A stretch of DNA of 64,000 nucleotides. Source: Lepidostoma basale. Its lineage: Eukaryota > Arthropoda > Insecta > Trichoptera > Lepidostomatidae. Below the pieces are notes generated by a model. It did not search any database. It worked only from the letters and a program-made list of their open reading frames with translations, and was not told the origin of the DNA. Position 1 is the stretch's first letter. Every line of letters begins with the position of its first letter. The stretch lies in NCBI GenBank assembly GCA_022606425.2, contig JAHDVF020001365.1, positions 744,001 through 808,000 of the forward strand. Direction: 5' to 3'. Shown in pieces: positions 19,915-31,002 of the stretch. Position numbers and translations under genes: made by a program.

Positions 19915-19972
19915 ATTAACCAATTTTTCTTCATCCATGCGTTCCATGTGTCCAAACCAACGCAATGACCAA
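19915..19972 (-). mobile_element. LineA sliver
   Basis: TTCATCCATGCGTTCCATGT and CCAAACCAACGCAATGA are the reverse of the WFGHMERMDE codons of LineA-TTG. Confidence 0.75.
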
Positions 19973-20418
19973 TGACGATGATTTTGTGTGCGGACTTAAG
20001 TTTAGAATTTTCTGGCATAACAGAAAAATGTTTTTTAGCTTAGCCTATTCTTGCGAAACTTGAGTCTTGAATCTAATGCGCGAACTTGGTCTAATTATTC
20101 TAAGGGCTGCTATAAAATCAGTCGACTTTGAAAATAAATGAAAAATGGGTGTTTTTAATGAGACTCTAATTAATTATACAAAATTAAATCTGCCGAAATA
20201 ATTTTTAGCTGAAACCGGACAAAATTATTTCATCTTGAAAGAATTAGCGTTATTTATTTTGAGGCAGACGTTACGGAGGCAGCGCTCCTCAATCTGTGTT
20301 TTTGCCGTTTCGCTTTACTGTTGTCTTCTTCTTCGGACTTTTACATCTGCTGCTGGATATAGGTCTGTAATAATAATAAAATAATAATAAATGATAATAA
20401 AAATACAAAAAAATATAA
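19973..20418. other. No gene; LINE-tail-like motif
   Basis: CTTCTTCGG, then CTGCTGCTGGATATAGG (20321-20362), resembles the reverse of a LINE 3' end, followed by (AATAAT)n. The rest is unassigned. Confidence 0.3.
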
Positions 20419-21000
20419 CTAACTAACTAACTAACCATCACGCCATTTTCCCGGAGCAGTAGGCAGAAAGGATGGATCGCCACAATGCTCAGTCCTGGCA
20501 TACCTCTCGGGATTCCTATACATTCATACATCGTACCATGCACGCACGTCGATTATTCCGACCTCGAATATGATACGTAAATTCGGTAACTTGCTCCGAT
20601 TTCTCGCCCATCGCACTTATATCACAAATCGCCATATATTCTTCTTTCTCGAAAACCATCACTTTAGATTTAGACACATTCATCACCAGGTCACTCTTTA
20701 TGCATGCCTAAACACATCCTTGACAGCAGACACAGCTTCGTCTGCAAATAACAAATAGCTGACTGACAAACAATTCATCTTAGCACCAGCCTTCAAGTTC
20801 TTTCATACACTTGTCCAAGTATAGATTGAACAACCACGAGGACATCACATAATCCTGTTTGCCACCTTTGGTGATGTCAAACCAAGATGTGACAGCCCTG
20901 TTAACCCCAATACAAGCGGTGCTTCCCTCATTGAGGGATGCGACCGCGCGTATCAGTTTTATGCCCACTCCACACTCGGCCAAGACCTTCCAAAGTTTTA
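20419..21000 (-). mobile_element. LineA-TTAG copy with reverse-transcriptase remnant
   Basis: The (CTAA)n tail starts at 20419 and the 3' end runs to about 20580. 20580-21000 then jumps to internal reverse transcriptase: on the minus strand VNRAVTSWFDITKGGKQ, then SSWLFNLYLDKCMKEL, the motif B region (normally GVKQGCVMSPWLF) with inactivating changes. Sequence between the RT and the tail is missing, so this is an internally deleted element. It is one of the few places where LineA's RT domain is visible. Confidence 0.8.
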
Positions 21001-21110
21001 AAAATAAAATAGTTAGAAGAATTCAATATGGAAAAACCCTGACATAAAAATCAGCAGCAATTGACCTCGCAGGAGGCCAATTCCTTTTAAAAAAACAGGC
21101 TGCAAGGCCT

Positions 21111-21589
21111 ACACTAAACAAAAGAAGATGAAATAAATAAAATTGATGAGAGACACCGTGATTGGATAACACATGATTCGTCCTTAGTATTCGAAATGTA
21201 ATGTAGTAAATAAAATAATCATATACGTTAAAAAGAGTTATTTCCTTAAATAATACCTAATTGTTCGTTATGTACGACTATCGTTTCTTAAATATCTCTA
21301 GAGTGAAAACCAATACAATTTATTATCTTATGTTATATAAAATCCAATTACTTATCGTATGTTATATAGGCTTTATTTCCTTCTCTAAAAGACTGTGATT
21401 TATGGTAATTGGAAAACCATAGACAATTTTACTGTACTAAAAGTAAACAATTTTTATTACCCATAACAATTTTTATCGAAATCGTAGAAAGGACTGATTT
21501 TCTATTGTGTGAAAATCCTCAACTATTGAGGAAAACGTAATGATCCAGGAAATGTCTTGATATTTTCTGGTAGTGCCATGTTTTGGCTT
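21111..21589. other. No recognisable feature
   Basis: AT-rich. Two near-identical TTATCTTATGTTATATA and TTATCGTATGTTATATA blocks occur at about 21323 and 21355. Confidence 0.35.
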
Positions 21590-21830
21590 GCCATGAAATA
21601 ATTAAATAAATAACGTGCATGAAAACGTCTGTCTTCTTGGAGTTTTATTATATTGAAGATGTAATAACATGTTTGTTTCGCCCTTCTAAGGCATTATCAA
21701 ATATTTGATAATGCCTTTGAAGGGCGAAGCATACATTTTATCTTAAATATAGTAAAACTCCTAGAAGACAGACGTTTTCATTCATATTAATTATTTAATC
21801 TGGAGTTTTACATGATTGTTAAAGAATCAA
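21590..21830. repeat. HHR-E inverted pair
   Basis: The arms AAAACGTCTGTCTTCTTGGAG (21622 on) and its inverse near 21750-21780 flank a central palindrome, GCATTATCAAATATTTGATAATGC, at about 21691-21715. The motif TTTGATAATGCC, AAGGGCGAA, then CATAC is hammerhead-like in layout but departs from the invariant core (UUGAUAA for CUGANGA, GAAG for GAAA). Treat it as a degenerate relative. Confidence 0.55.
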
Positions 21831-22334
21831 TGAATGAAATTATTAAACGTATAAAACTTTACAAACATGTCGTGAAACAAAAGCTTGATAATGTTAAAAT
21901 AGTAAATAAATAAATAAAATTAATAATCTTGTCCATTTTTAATTTATTTTTCTCGACATCGGGAGAATGTTTTAATAGCGTTCATTTAATGATGAAAGTG
22001 TAAAACCTTTGACACACGTCGAGAAAATTAAACTTAAAAACAGAAGAAGAAAAAAAAAACGCGTTTAGTTCACAAAAGATCATTTCGGAATTCCACAGAT
22101 TTATAGTACTTAAATAAACAAAAGTTGAAAAATATTTTATGTGTTCCCAGTTTTATCCCACTTTTTTAGTTTCGACTGGTTTCGGCATCTTCTGATCTAC
22201 CGGCGACCCCAAACAAACGGAAACAAGAAAATAATCTTAAATAAAATAATAGATACAAAAACATGTTTTCATTATCTACAATGAATTATTTATTGTTTCT
22301 TCCACAGTGATATAAAACTCCATATTAAATAATT
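21831..22334. other. AT-rich; weak HHR-like remnant
   Basis: Minus-strand CAGAAGATGCCGAAACCAGTCG at about 22166-22187 has core-like and GAAAC parts without a stem II. Nothing else is recognised. Confidence 0.3.
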
Positions 22335-22500
22335 TAATATTAAATAAAATCTCCTCAAAGAGATGGCAGAGAGAATGGACTGCCACATTTTTCTTTCCTG
22401 ACATATTTCTATCGTTTCTTCAACATTCATACATCGTGTCATGCACGCGCGTCGATTTCTCTGACTCCTCAAGTGGCCAACATTCAATATTTGATTTATT
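22335..22500 (-). mobile_element. LineA-TTAG fragment lacking tail
   Basis: This is the reverse of the NVGHLRSQRNRRACMTRCM codons through the end of the reading frame. The terminal (TTAG)n is missing and replaced by AT-rich sequence. Confidence 0.85.
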
Positions 22501-22505
22501 TGATT

Positions 22506-22610
22506 AAATAATGAATACGAATGAAAACTTATGTTTTCTAGAAGTTGACAGGCAAAACATATCGTTCATATAAATTATAAGAAAAATTCTAGAAAACAGA
22601 CGTTTTCAGA
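22506..22610. repeat. HHR-E-type inverted flank pair
   Basis: TACGAATGAAAACTTATGTTT and TTCTAGAAAACAGACGTTTTC are inverted relatives of the HHR-E arms. The core is lost. Confidence 0.45.
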
Positions 22611-23139
22611 TGCTCAAGATAAAATGAGCTTTTACCAAGAACTTTTATATGATTAATTTTTGTTTGTGTACATACAAATATTCCTAGTGAAAAGTTTTCA
22701 AAATTTCCACAAAATAAATACAAATTCTAATGAAGTATTAAAAAAAACATATACGATGTAAACATAACCGTTCGGTAAATATTAATATCACTCTCATTAT
22801 GTTTGTACTCAAATTTAATTATTAACACAATTTCTAAAGAGATTTATAATATAAAGTTGGTAGGCTTCTTTCAAATGAATGTATCCATTCGTTAAGCTTC
22901 CGGTACCGAATTTTAATATTAACGGCAAACTTTTAATTGGGTTTAAATACTTCCCGATAACGTGTTAAAGGTGCTGCCTCCCGGATCCGAATATTTAATG
23001 TAACGCAAAATATTTTATCCCTATGCATATTAATTCTTAAAAATACCAAAAACTTAATTCCCACTCTCAAAAAATATTACGCGTAAAGAAATATAGAAGA
23101 TATGATATTAAAAATACTGTAACAAATATAATTATGTGC
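22611..23139. other. No recognisable feature
   Basis: AT-rich and unassigned. Confidence 0.4.
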
Positions 23140-23180
23140 CTTCTTCTTCTTTCGGTGCCGTGTCAGGTCCCCCGAACGAC
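23140..23180 (-). mobile_element. LineF 3' tip
   Basis: CTTCTTCTTTCGGTGCCGTG then TCAGGTCCCCCGAACG is the reverse of the LineF ending at 56925-56962 (CGGGGGGACCTGACAGGG). Confidence 0.65.
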
Positions 23181-23440
23181 GACCTTCGTGGCCGAGTGGT
23201 AAGTGCATTGACTGCCACCCCGAAGGTTCCGGGTTCGATTCCCGGCGAGGGCAGTGTGATTGTCACTTTGTCTTTGGTCTGGTTTAGGATTCACGTGACA
23301 ATAAAATGGCGATAGATTAGCTACCTATCACATGTCACGAGAATCACTATGATAGCTATAATATCCTTTGCATCGATTTGGCTCATGCTGTCATGATGTA
23401 AAGAGCGATTCAACAAAATAATAAAAATAATAAGGTTGGC
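23181..23440 (+). mobile_element. SINE1 copy 2
   Basis: A box TGGCCGAGTGG (23189-23199) and B box GGTTCGATTCC (23232-23242), with a full body. The 3' end is TTTGCATCGATTTGG then CATGATGTAAAGAGCG, with an (AATAA)-type tail at 23413-23435. It has the same body as 10705. Confidence 0.88.
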
Positions 23441-23570
23441 AACCACTGCAGCAAAGGCATCTCTGTCCTGCGCCACTTGGAACAGGTTCTGAACTCTTGT
23501 TATTCATGTCCACTCTTTGATGTTCCGCAGTCAGGACAGCTGCCTTTTATCAACTCCCCGACGTACCTCC
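23441..23570 (-). mobile_element. LINE C-terminal fragment
   Basis: Minus-strand codons QNLFQVAQDRDAFAAVVANL (about 23440-23497) are a typical non-LTR C-terminal ending. It lies against the SINE1 tail. Confidence 0.6.
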
Positions 23571-23784
23571 ACTTTACCTATTATTGTATATATATTATAA
23601 ATTGTTTATCCATTTTATTAATTTGTCATGTATCTTATATTTCACGCTCTTTTTATTATTTTATGAGTATTATATTCTACTTATTATTGTGTATCTCCAA
23701 ATTGTATCCTTAGTGTATTGGAAATGCGCATAGTTCTGTAATGCTTAGGATTTATTCAAATAAATAAAATGAAATGAAATTAAT
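23571..23784 (+). mobile_element. LINE 3' UTR with (GAAAT)n tail
   Basis: T-rich sequence ending TAATGCTTAGGATTTATTC, AAATAAATAAAATG and (AAATG)n at 23764-23780 resembles Jockey-type 3' ends such as that of CR1B. No coding part is retained. Confidence 0.45.
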
Positions 23785-23900
23785 ATCAGTCGAAGGAGGT
23801 GGTATGTCTCTCCCCTTAGCACATGACCCAAATATAAGACCTTTATAATTTTCACACTCGACAACAGCTCTCTATTGGCTCTGGCTCTCTGTAGAATGTG
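23785..23900 (-). mobile_element. LineF fragment
   Basis: The minus strand reads NRELLSSVKIIKVLYLGHVL and RGETYHLLRLI, which matches the block after the AFEMWLHRRM region of LineF at 56595. Confidence 0.75.
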
Positions 23901-23984
23901 CCTAGCAAAATGAAATTTAAAAAATGTAAAATATTCGAGAATACTTGCGTGATAGAAATCTTAAAGAATGGTAAATAAATAATA

Positions 23985-24232
23985 TTGAAAACGATGTAAA
24001 CGGAACTACAAATAGAGGTCAACCGTGAAAAACGTGGCATGATGAAATCAATCATATATTTAATATTTGACACGTGATGGGTCGGAAAAATTGACGTACG
24101 TGCATGACACAATGTATGAATGTTGAAATAGCGAAATAGGTATGTCAGGAAAGAACAGTGTGGCGAACCATTATTTCTGCCTACCCTTTCTGAGAGATGG
24201 CGTTATGGTTATGTTAGTTAGTTTAAACTGTT
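23985..24232 (+). mobile_element. LineA-TTAG 3' fragment
   Basis: The blocks NDVNGTTNRGQP, RACMTQCMNVE and SERDGVMV are broken by stops. The tail is GTTATGTTAGTTAG. It is followed by the left arm of an HHR-C inverted structure. Confidence 0.8.
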
Positions 24233-24690
24233 AATGAATAAACTTTATTTTTTATCGTGTTTAATTTATTATGTTTCATCGTTTTTGACTCTATACTATG
24301 TGTAATTGTTCCTTTTAATTACTGTTTTATTATTTTTTTTATTATTTTATTATTATATTTTTCACCTTTAATATTTTCTCCTATAAACAGTAACTAACCG
24401 TTCTTTCATTTAAATATTTAGATACCTAACTCAATTTCAGCAAGAACTTCAAAATTATATCAAAGAAATTATTCAAATTGACATAGGAACAAATACACAT
24501 AAAGATTCGAAAAATCACGAATATTTGACATTTGATAGATGATTGTAACACCTGATGATGTCAACATTAGTTGATGAAACAGCTGTCGCGTAAAATCAAA
24601 CACAATTGTGATACAAAAAACAAAGTTTATTCATTAACAGTTTAAAATGTTAAAATATTATAGTGTTTTGGCCAAATTAATGGACTATTT
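24228..24690 (+). repeat. HHR-C repeat with intact core and inverted flanks
   Basis: The hammerhead-like part is 24545-24592: core CTGATGA at 24552-24558, stem II GTCAAC/GTTGAT (one G.U), GAAA at 24576-24579, ACAGCTGT and C at 24587. Every invariant position is present. Inverted arms AAACTGTTAATGAATAAAC (24229-24247) and GTTTATTCATTAACAGTTT (24626-24644) enclose it. The right flank (TATAGTGTTTTGGCC) is shared with other HHR-C copies. Confidence 0.65.
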
Positions 24691-24719
24691 AGTTAGTTTA
24701 ATAACTTATTATATATGGA

Positions 24720-24850
24720 AGTGAAGTGAGCACATAGGAAGAGTGAACGAAGAAAAAAAAGTGAAGGAAATATATATTCAATATGTAAATGGAAAATGAT
24801 ATACAGAAAGACCGAGAAAAACGTGGCAAGATGAAATCAATCAAATATAA
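24720..24850 (+). mobile_element. LineA-TTAG, heavily diverged
   Basis: GGAAGTGAAG, then CCGAGAAAAACGTGGCAAGA and TGAAATCAATCAAATATAAG, retain the order of LineA blocks without an open frame. Confidence 0.6.
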
Positions 24851-24879
24851 GGTTAATAAAGATATTTTGCTTAAAGCTT

Positions 24880-25137
24880 ACACCCAATCTTAATAGATGG
24901 CGCTAGTGGAGATTGAACTAAAAAATGTGAAGTGTTCCCCAACAATGTAGCTTATAAACATCTTCCAAAAATTTGACAGACGTGGTGGTAGTAAGAAGGG
25001 CGGAATGGGGATGTTGTTTTACATAAAGTGTGCGCTTAACCCAACCAATGACAGGTCATAAGTCCTGTAAACGCCTCGACCACCATTTTCTGTTTCCAAT
25101 TTGCATCTTCGTCTCTATTGAGATACAATTAATCCTT
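24880..25137 (+). repeat. Repeat G arm
   Basis: It shares TAACCCAACCAATGACAGGT, ATAAGTCCTGT and GCATCTTCGTCTCTATTGAG with the foldback structure at 36297-36840 and a short piece at 50300. Here it is a single arm abutting a CR1A 3' end. Confidence 0.7.
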
Positions 25138-25350
25138 AATCGACGTCTTTCATGTTAGTGAAAATACGTTCAGGGGGCAAATACTGTTGACTTTAGAAAG
25201 TATCTTGTCTTCCTAATGTCTAACCATCTCTAATGCGTTCCTGGTACTTTGTTGTATTTTTATAATATTTTACCTGTACTTAATAGATGCCCTAAACATT
25301 TTCCTGTTTGTAATGTCTATTGAGTTAATAAACTGATTTGATTTGATTTG
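25138..25350 (+). mobile_element. CR1A 3' end, 5'-truncated
   Basis: It begins at CGACGTCTTTCATGTTAGTG (the last ~25 codons of ORF2), passes the stop and 3' UTR, and ends in AATAAACTGATTTGATTTG tail repeats (about 25326-25350). Confidence 0.92.
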
Positions 25351-25374
25351 ATTTATTTAAAATATTAAATGTCG

Positions 25375-25470
25375 TCAAATAAGAATGTCGAGGAAGCGAG
25401 ATATGTATGTCAGGAAATTATAGAGTATTTTCATTCTGCCTACCCTTTCGGAGAGACAGCGTGATGGTAA
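25375..25470 (+). mobile_element. LineA-TTAG tip
   Basis: NVEEARYVCQEI, a frame break, then the CCTTTCGGAGAGACAGCGTG end. The tail is reduced to GGTAAATAAG. Confidence 0.7.
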
Positions 25471-25744
25471 ATAAGTTTATTTTGTGGCATATTACTCCTA
25501 ATACTTATTCACCCTCCCGTCTCATACAATTTCATGCACAGAAAGTTTTATTATTCATTATAGAATTATTTAAATGTGTTTCTTACGGCCGAAAAGTTTC
25601 GCGGATTAGAAAGAAACTTTTTATAATAACTCGTATTGGGTTCCCGGTGTCATCTTCTTACTCAAAATTACTGCCCCTGAAAATACTCGACCTTAATGTA
25701 ATTACGTTTTGTTCAAAGTAAAAAAATATATTTCCCAAAAATCA
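25471..25744. other. No recognisable feature
   Basis: An open frame spanning 25407-25721 starts inside LineA and runs into AT-rich DNA. It has no family features. Confidence 0.4.
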
Positions 25745-25930
25745 GAATTATTCTTCTTATTCTTCGTCTTCTCTGGCTCAACAGTCCTAGGTGGACCTTG
25801 GTCGCCTCCAAAAAGTTTCTCCAGCCGACCCAATACTGAGCCTTAGACTTCCACTACTCTGGTCTAACAATTGCAGATCCATAAGAAAACCGTCTACCGA
25901 ACTGGATTTATTGGAAGCAACCGAATCAAA
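25745..25930 (-). mobile_element. LINE C-terminal fragment (LineH-like)
   Basis: The minus strand reads KAQYWVGWRNFLEATKVHLG, then LLSQRRRRIRR, with an AAGAAG-type tail near 25750. This ends like LineH at 49690-49930 (CDRVGWRRFLEAPC). Confidence 0.6.
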
Positions 25931-26114
25931 CACCCGTGATTAACTTCACGGCAGTAGGTCATAGAATTAAAAGAAAATTCCAAAACAGTTTTATCTGTGC
26001 ACATGTGCCCACAGAAAACAAGCCACAAAAGAAAAGGAAGAATTTTACGACATGCTGAATTAGACATTTGATGAATATCTTATGTATTAATGATATAAAA
26101 TTGATATCAATATT

Positions 26115-26345
26115 GGTTGGGATATTATAAGATGGAGCGGACAGCGAAAAAGTGACTGGTACGGTCATGTTAAAAGAATGGACACCATCAAACTCCCCTT
26201 TGTTACATTACATAATCAGCCTCATGGGACTCGTCCTCGTAGAAGACCTCCTAAAAGATGAAAGGACAGCTGGGAGTCTACCTCACAGGAAGAGCAACAC
26301 TCTGGAAAACAGACCACATAGGTCTACAACAAGTGTCCAGCACAT
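26115..26345 (+). mobile_element. LineC C-terminal fragment
   Basis: DIIRWSGQRKSDWYGHVKRM then LRRRPPKR (one stop) and an ending like LWKTDHIGLQQVS match LineC at 57925-58135. It is frame-broken. Confidence 0.78.
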
Positions 26346-26369
26346 CTAAGGGATCATTTTTTAATTTTA

Positions 26370-26560
26370 CTGATGATGCAATCATCTGCCTCACATTTCT
26401 TCCTTATTTCATCGTTCGGTATTCTATCATATATTGTTTTCCCGTACATTCTACTCAGTGATCTCATTTCTACGGCATTAATCCAACTTTCATCCTTTTT
26501 TGACAGCTCTAAGCTTCACTTTCATACATAAGGGTTGTCACAAGAACTCCATTATTTTTA
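26370..26560 (-). mobile_element. LineA fragment, 5' part of C-terminal domain
   Basis: This is the reverse of the VLVTTLMYESEA, INAVEMRSLSRMYG and YDRIPNDEIRK codons. It is diverged and lacks the 3' end. Confidence 0.75.
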
Positions 26561-26984
26561 ATTAATTAGTTTTTAGTATAAATAACATATTTTCTAGTTC
26601 GTTGAATCCTTTTTACAAAACAATTCCTATAATTAAGAAAGTACTTAGGTAAGAAAATAAGAGATTATAATTCTGATAGCGTTCTCATAGCCAAATGGCA
26701 GATTTTCGCAGAGCGGATTTTTCTAATTTTCATTTTAAATGTAAATTGACTAACTAAAAAAAAACTTTTTATATTTCTAACTAAGTACCCAAATTTTTAA
26801 TTTCTGATGTTGTTAAGTAAAGGGTGTAATTTTAGTGGTATACAAATTCAAAATGAAAAAAAAAACACATTAAAATAATGTGAATGTCTATGATATTCGC
26901 TTTATTTAATAGATAATTTTATGCCATTATTCTTTAAATATGATTTCGGGCATATGAGCGCCACGGCTAGCTCAAAGAAGAAGT
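26561..26984. other. No recognisable feature
   Basis: AT-rich; a mono-A run lies near 26860. Unassigned. Confidence 0.4.
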
Positions 26985-27115
26985 ATTAGAATTTATTTTA
27001 TGTTACAAACTTCAAGATAAGCAGAAAATAGCTCATTATTATGAAGAAGAAATCTGGTCATGTCCAGGCTTGAACCTAAATCCCCTGGATCAGAAGTCAA
27101 GCGAATATATAAATA
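26985..27115 (-). mobile_element. SINE2 fragment, minus strand
   Basis: The body GCAGAAAATAGCTCATTATT and the B-box side of the tRNA-like head (minus-strand GGTTCAAGCCTGGAC) match the fuller copy at 53410-53585. The A-box end is missing. Confidence 0.75.
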
Positions 27116-27483
27116 TTTTTTTTATCTGTCGATTTCTTCTTCTAGACTTCACGCTTCATCTAATCTTGAAGCCAGTACTTTCATTATTAATTGTAAACGG
27201 TACGTAGAACATATGGTGTCCTAAAGACTTGCATAATACATAATACAGGATGATTCGCGCTTTTCATGTCATTTGCATACCATCAAACGGCGGTTTTAAT
27301 TAATTCAGCAGAATCACAAAGCGAAATTCGAAATATAAACCTTTAATCTGCTTCACAAGTAATTACTGCGCGAGTACAGAGCACAGTGGAGGCTTAACAA
27401 AACCTATTTTATATATTACAACTTGAACAATAATTTAAATAACTAATATGAAAGTAATTAAGTAAGTATTTACAAAGCTCCCA
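27116..27483. other. No recognisable feature
   Basis: AT-rich and unassigned. Confidence 0.4.
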
Positions 27484-27770
27484 GTCTCTCCACATAGGTC
27501 AGACTGAAAAGACTGAGATGGGCCGGTCACGTGCAGAGGATGCCGTCATCACGAACCCCAAAAAGATTGCTGGAGTGGCACCCAGGTGGTAGAAGACCAA
27601 TTGTACGACCAAGGATGTGATGGGAGGATGAAGTTGGGAGAGATGGGGCGAAATTGTTACGAGTGTCAGATTGGAGGGTCGAAGCGGAGGACAGGAGGAG
27701 TTGGAGGCGAAGAATACTGGAGGCTAAGGCTCGATATGGGTTATAGGGCCATCAAAGAAGAAGAATATGA
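27484..27770 (+). mobile_element. LineE 3' end
   Basis: The blocks RLRWAGHVQRMPSSRTPKRL, LEWHPGG, RPRM.WEDEVGRDGAKLLRVS and RRILEAKARYG.G end in GAAGAAGAA. The GAA tail runs directly into the interior of LineB. Confidence 0.8.
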
Positions 27771-28557
27771 AAGTAAAGAAATACTTGTTGATGGAAAATA
27801 TTTAAACCATCTAAGCTTTGCCGACGACATCGTACTCGTGAGCAACACTCCGGAGGAACTAACTGAATTGCTGAAAGAACTAAACGATGTATCCAAATGT
27901 GTAGGTTTGAATATAAACCTGGCAAAGACCAAGGTGATGGGCATAGAAATGCTTAAAATGCAAGAATATACATACCTGGGACACAATATTCGATTGCGCC
28001 GAGATAACCAAACCGCAGAGCTAAAAAGAAGAATTGGACTAAACTGGGCAGCTTTCGGAAACATGAGTTACATCCTTAAAAACCCCGAAAATACCGATCA
28101 ACCTGAAACGAAAAATCTATGAAGTCTGCGTTCTGCCAGTTGGTACTTATGGTCTTGAAACTGATACATTGTCCAAATAAAGTGCCGAGAAACTACGAGT
28201 GACCCAAAGAGCCATGGAAAGAGCCATGTTAGGAATAAACCTAAGAGACAGAGTCAGATACGGTGAGAGAAAAAACAGAGGTCACTGACATCATCCACCG
28301 GGTGGCGACTCTAAAATGGCAATGGGCAGGTCACGTAGCCAGAAGCTCAGATGAAAAGTGGACAAGGAGACTCTCTTGGAGACCGTGGACGGCAAAGAGA
28401 AGTGCAAGGCAACCGCAACTACGGTGGAAGGATGATCTGAACAGAAACGTCGGAATAACCTGGATACAGTCTGCACAGGACAGAGTGACATGGAAGCGAA
28501 TGGAGGAGGCCTTTGTCCAGGAGTGGAGGCTGAGGAAGAAGAAGAAGAAGATGGAAA
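27771..28557 (+). mobile_element. LineB: RT motif C to 3' end
   Basis: The first frame reads YLNHLSFADDIVLVSNTPEE (RT motif C, FADD, near 27817), LNINLAKTKVM and YTYLGHNIRL. After frameshifts near 28080 and a stop near 28178, a third frame gives VTDIIHRVATLKWQWAGHVA and AQDRVTWKRMEEAFVQEW. The tail is (GAA)n at about 28533-28550. The layout is of an RTE-like LINE; it is 5'-truncated and inactivated. Confidence 0.85.
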
Positions 28558-28660
28558 GACATATTTCGCTCTTCTAAGGCATAATCATATGTACGAGTAT
28601 ATCTTAAATATCATATAACTCCTAGAAGACAAACGTTTTTATTCATATTAATAAAGTATC
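28556..28660 (-). repeat. HHR-E repeat, minus strand
   Basis: ACATATTTCGCTCTTCTAAG then GCATAATCATATG, followed by CCTAGAAGACAAACGTTTTT, matches the HHR-E core and flank at 21690-21780. The core is degenerate. Confidence 0.55.
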
Positions 28661-29734
28661 TATTAATATTTCATAAAACTTTTGACTGTCTATTCCCTCA
28701 TTTTTGTTTTAATGTTATCATGAATCAATATATATTTTCCCCCTTAAACATGCTTTATACTATATCCAAAATAAATTTATCATACTAAGTACATACTTCA
28801 ATCTTAATTATTGATTAATGTCCCTATTTATCATTATGTGTTTTACCTCAAAATTCCCTAAAGCCAAATTAAAAGTTAATTTACCTGCATTTACTAATCA
28901 CATAATACTAGACATAATTAGTTATTAAACATATGGTTTTGTTATTATAGATTTTTATATTTTATGAAATTCTCACTAAATTTGTCAAAATTAAATGTTG
29001 TCAATTGTAGTAATTGTACGGGAATACTTCACATATTCGCGTTTCAAATAGTTCATTTTGATTTGTGTAGCTATTACGCAGCACCGTAAAGCCGGGAATT
29101 TTTTTCACAATAAGATAATGTTTAATATTGTTTGTTGTAGATGTATCGTTACCAAGTTTGTCTATGGTGTGGCATGTCTGATCACGCACGTCCCTGCAGT
29201 TTACGCGTAAGGCATACATTATTTATCACCAATTTCAATACCAAACTATTAAAGCCATGATCGAACTGAGTAAATACTTGTCAATACAGAGTGTTCAGAA
29301 ATCACGTCAAAATAGCAATCTGTGTAATGATAATAAATTAATTAATTAACTGCCCATCGGTTTCGAAATTACACCTATTTTCCCAAAACAAAATGGTACT
29401 ATAATAATTTTTATTTGGCATTAAAAACCGTGCCACACTGTTTTAAATAAGCTCTTCACATCGGTCTCCACCGGCGGTTTAAAACTGCGTAGACACTTTT
29501 TGAAACCCAAATTCGTTTGACCTTCAACAAACTTTGTGGACGGACGCGCATAGTATGCGTGTGGATCCACCGTTTAAACACGCATTCCACATGTGGAGGG
29601 CTTGTTTACAACAGTATGTGGACGCTACACCAACCGTGGGCTCCACAGCTCTCCACCAAAGTCACCAAAAATAAAATAACGTTTTCATTCGTAATAAGTA
29701 TGGAGTTTTAAATCATTGTTAAAAAAAAAATCTT
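28661..29734. other. No recognisable gene
   Basis: AT-rich until about 29370. 29460-29660 is GC-richer with CCACATGTGG palindromes and scattered GTGGA/TCCAC repeats, possibly a DNA-transposon remnant, but no termini were found. Open frames at 29001-29219 (minus) and 29517-29711 (plus) have no family features. Confidence 0.35.
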
Positions 29735-30480
29735 CTTTTTTCTTCGTCTTCTGCTTTATTTAGGACTGCGTTCTGTTATTTCTCGAGCCTATTCCTGGGA
29801 TGTAGATGTCCAACTGTCTCGCCATCTTTTAGGCGGTCTTCCTGCAGGTCGATTTCCTGTTGGTACAATTTGCAGCCATTTCTTCTATTCTTCTCTTCCA
29901 TTCTTCCCTGTCTTGTGCGGCTCTTTTGAAATCTGCATATGATGAGCAGCGCACGTCCACCAACAGATCCTCCAGGTACTCTCGGCGTGGGCGTCTCCTA
30001 GAGTTTGTCCCCTCCATTATGGCATACAAGAGACCTTCTTGACTTATTACATGGCCGATCCATCTTGCACGCCTTTCGGACAAGGTCCTCAGCAGGTGCC
30101 TTCCTCCTTCGATTCCTTGAAGAACTTCCTCATTCGTGATGTGGTCTCTCCAGGAAATTCCTAATAGTCTTCTATAGGACCACATCTCAAAAGCCTCTAG
30201 TCTCTGCTTATCTCTTTCGGATAGGCACCATGTCTCGCAGCCGTACATCAAGATACTCCATACATAGGTCTTGATGAGGAGTATTCTCAGTTTTAGGTCT
30301 ATATTGTTCGATTCTATTATTTTCGACCTTTCAATAAATGCAAGCCTAGCCTGATGTATGCGGCTGTCGACCTCGCTTTTAGACCGACCGTCCCATGTTA
30401 TTTTGGTCCCGAAGTAGACAAACTCCTTGGTGTTCTTTAGTGGAACTCCTGACATCACTACTCTCATCTGGTGTTCAAAA
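29735..30480 (-). mobile_element. LineD: C-terminal half and 3' end
   Basis: A 263-codon minus-strand frame ends at 29829. From about 30480 inward it reads VPLKNTKEFVYFGTKITWDG, LKLRILLIKTYVWSILMYGC, LEAFEMWSYRRLLGISWRDH, RRARWIGHVISQEGLL and RRPRREYLEDLLVDVRCSSY. These are the post-RT thumb and C-terminal blocks of a non-LTR retrotransposon. The first ~50 codons upstream of 30480 are non-LINE. The 3' UTR ends in a reverse (AGAAG)n near 29735-29750. It is the longest uninterrupted LINE frame after CR1A ORF2, but the RT catalytic domain is absent. Confidence 0.85.
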
Positions 30481-30620
30481 TAGTAGATTCGTATTTTGAA
30501 AATAAGAAAACGCGGTAAAACGCTATTGTTTTGTATATATAATAAATATATATGTATTATCATACGCCTAACTTCAACATGGTGACAACTCTGATTGTAT
30601 AAAATAGCTTCAGGCGACAT

Positions 30621-31002
30621 CTATCAATTTCGAATAAAAGCGTGGCACGAGTGATACGCGGTACAATATTTTAACGAACATTTTTCAGTGCATATAATAG
30701 AGTAGAGTAAATACGAAACGGGACACCGTGTATAGAGTATATAATAATTAAACAACTGGATTCGTGGTGGGTATTCCGCTCGTGATACGGTCGTTGTTTA
30801 CAGGATGAAATTAATCAGAACTCTATTGGAGTGCTCGCTCTCGTCTGTCGCTCAGTCATGGCCGCCATTTTGAATCTGTCAGTTCGAAATTCAAAAATTT
30901 TGACAGCAATTTTGATCTGAGAGTAATTACGCTACACGTTTTTTAATACTCCTTTTCCGGTGCTGTTGAAGTAATGCACATTTATAATTAACTTGTATAT
31001 CT
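30621..31002. other. No recognisable feature
   Basis: Mixed composition. 30810-30880 (CTCGCTCTCGTCTGTCGCTC, CATGGCCGCCATTTTG) looks like the type of sequence found in LINE 5' ends or promoters, but no support is found. Confidence 0.3.

Noticed and set aside
20419..20440. Telomeric repeat from (CTAA)n/(TTAG)n runs
   Set aside because: Runs are short, four-base units, always at a LineA or X 3' end; the insect telomere unit is TTAGG.
22155..22200. Hammerhead ribozyme on the minus strand
   Set aside because: GAAAC and a core-like GAAGA are present, but there is no stem II and the first core bases are wrong; kept only as a remnant.
29460..29660. DNA transposon suggested by CCACATGTGG palindromes
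   Set aside because: No terminal inverted repeats or target duplication could be delimited.
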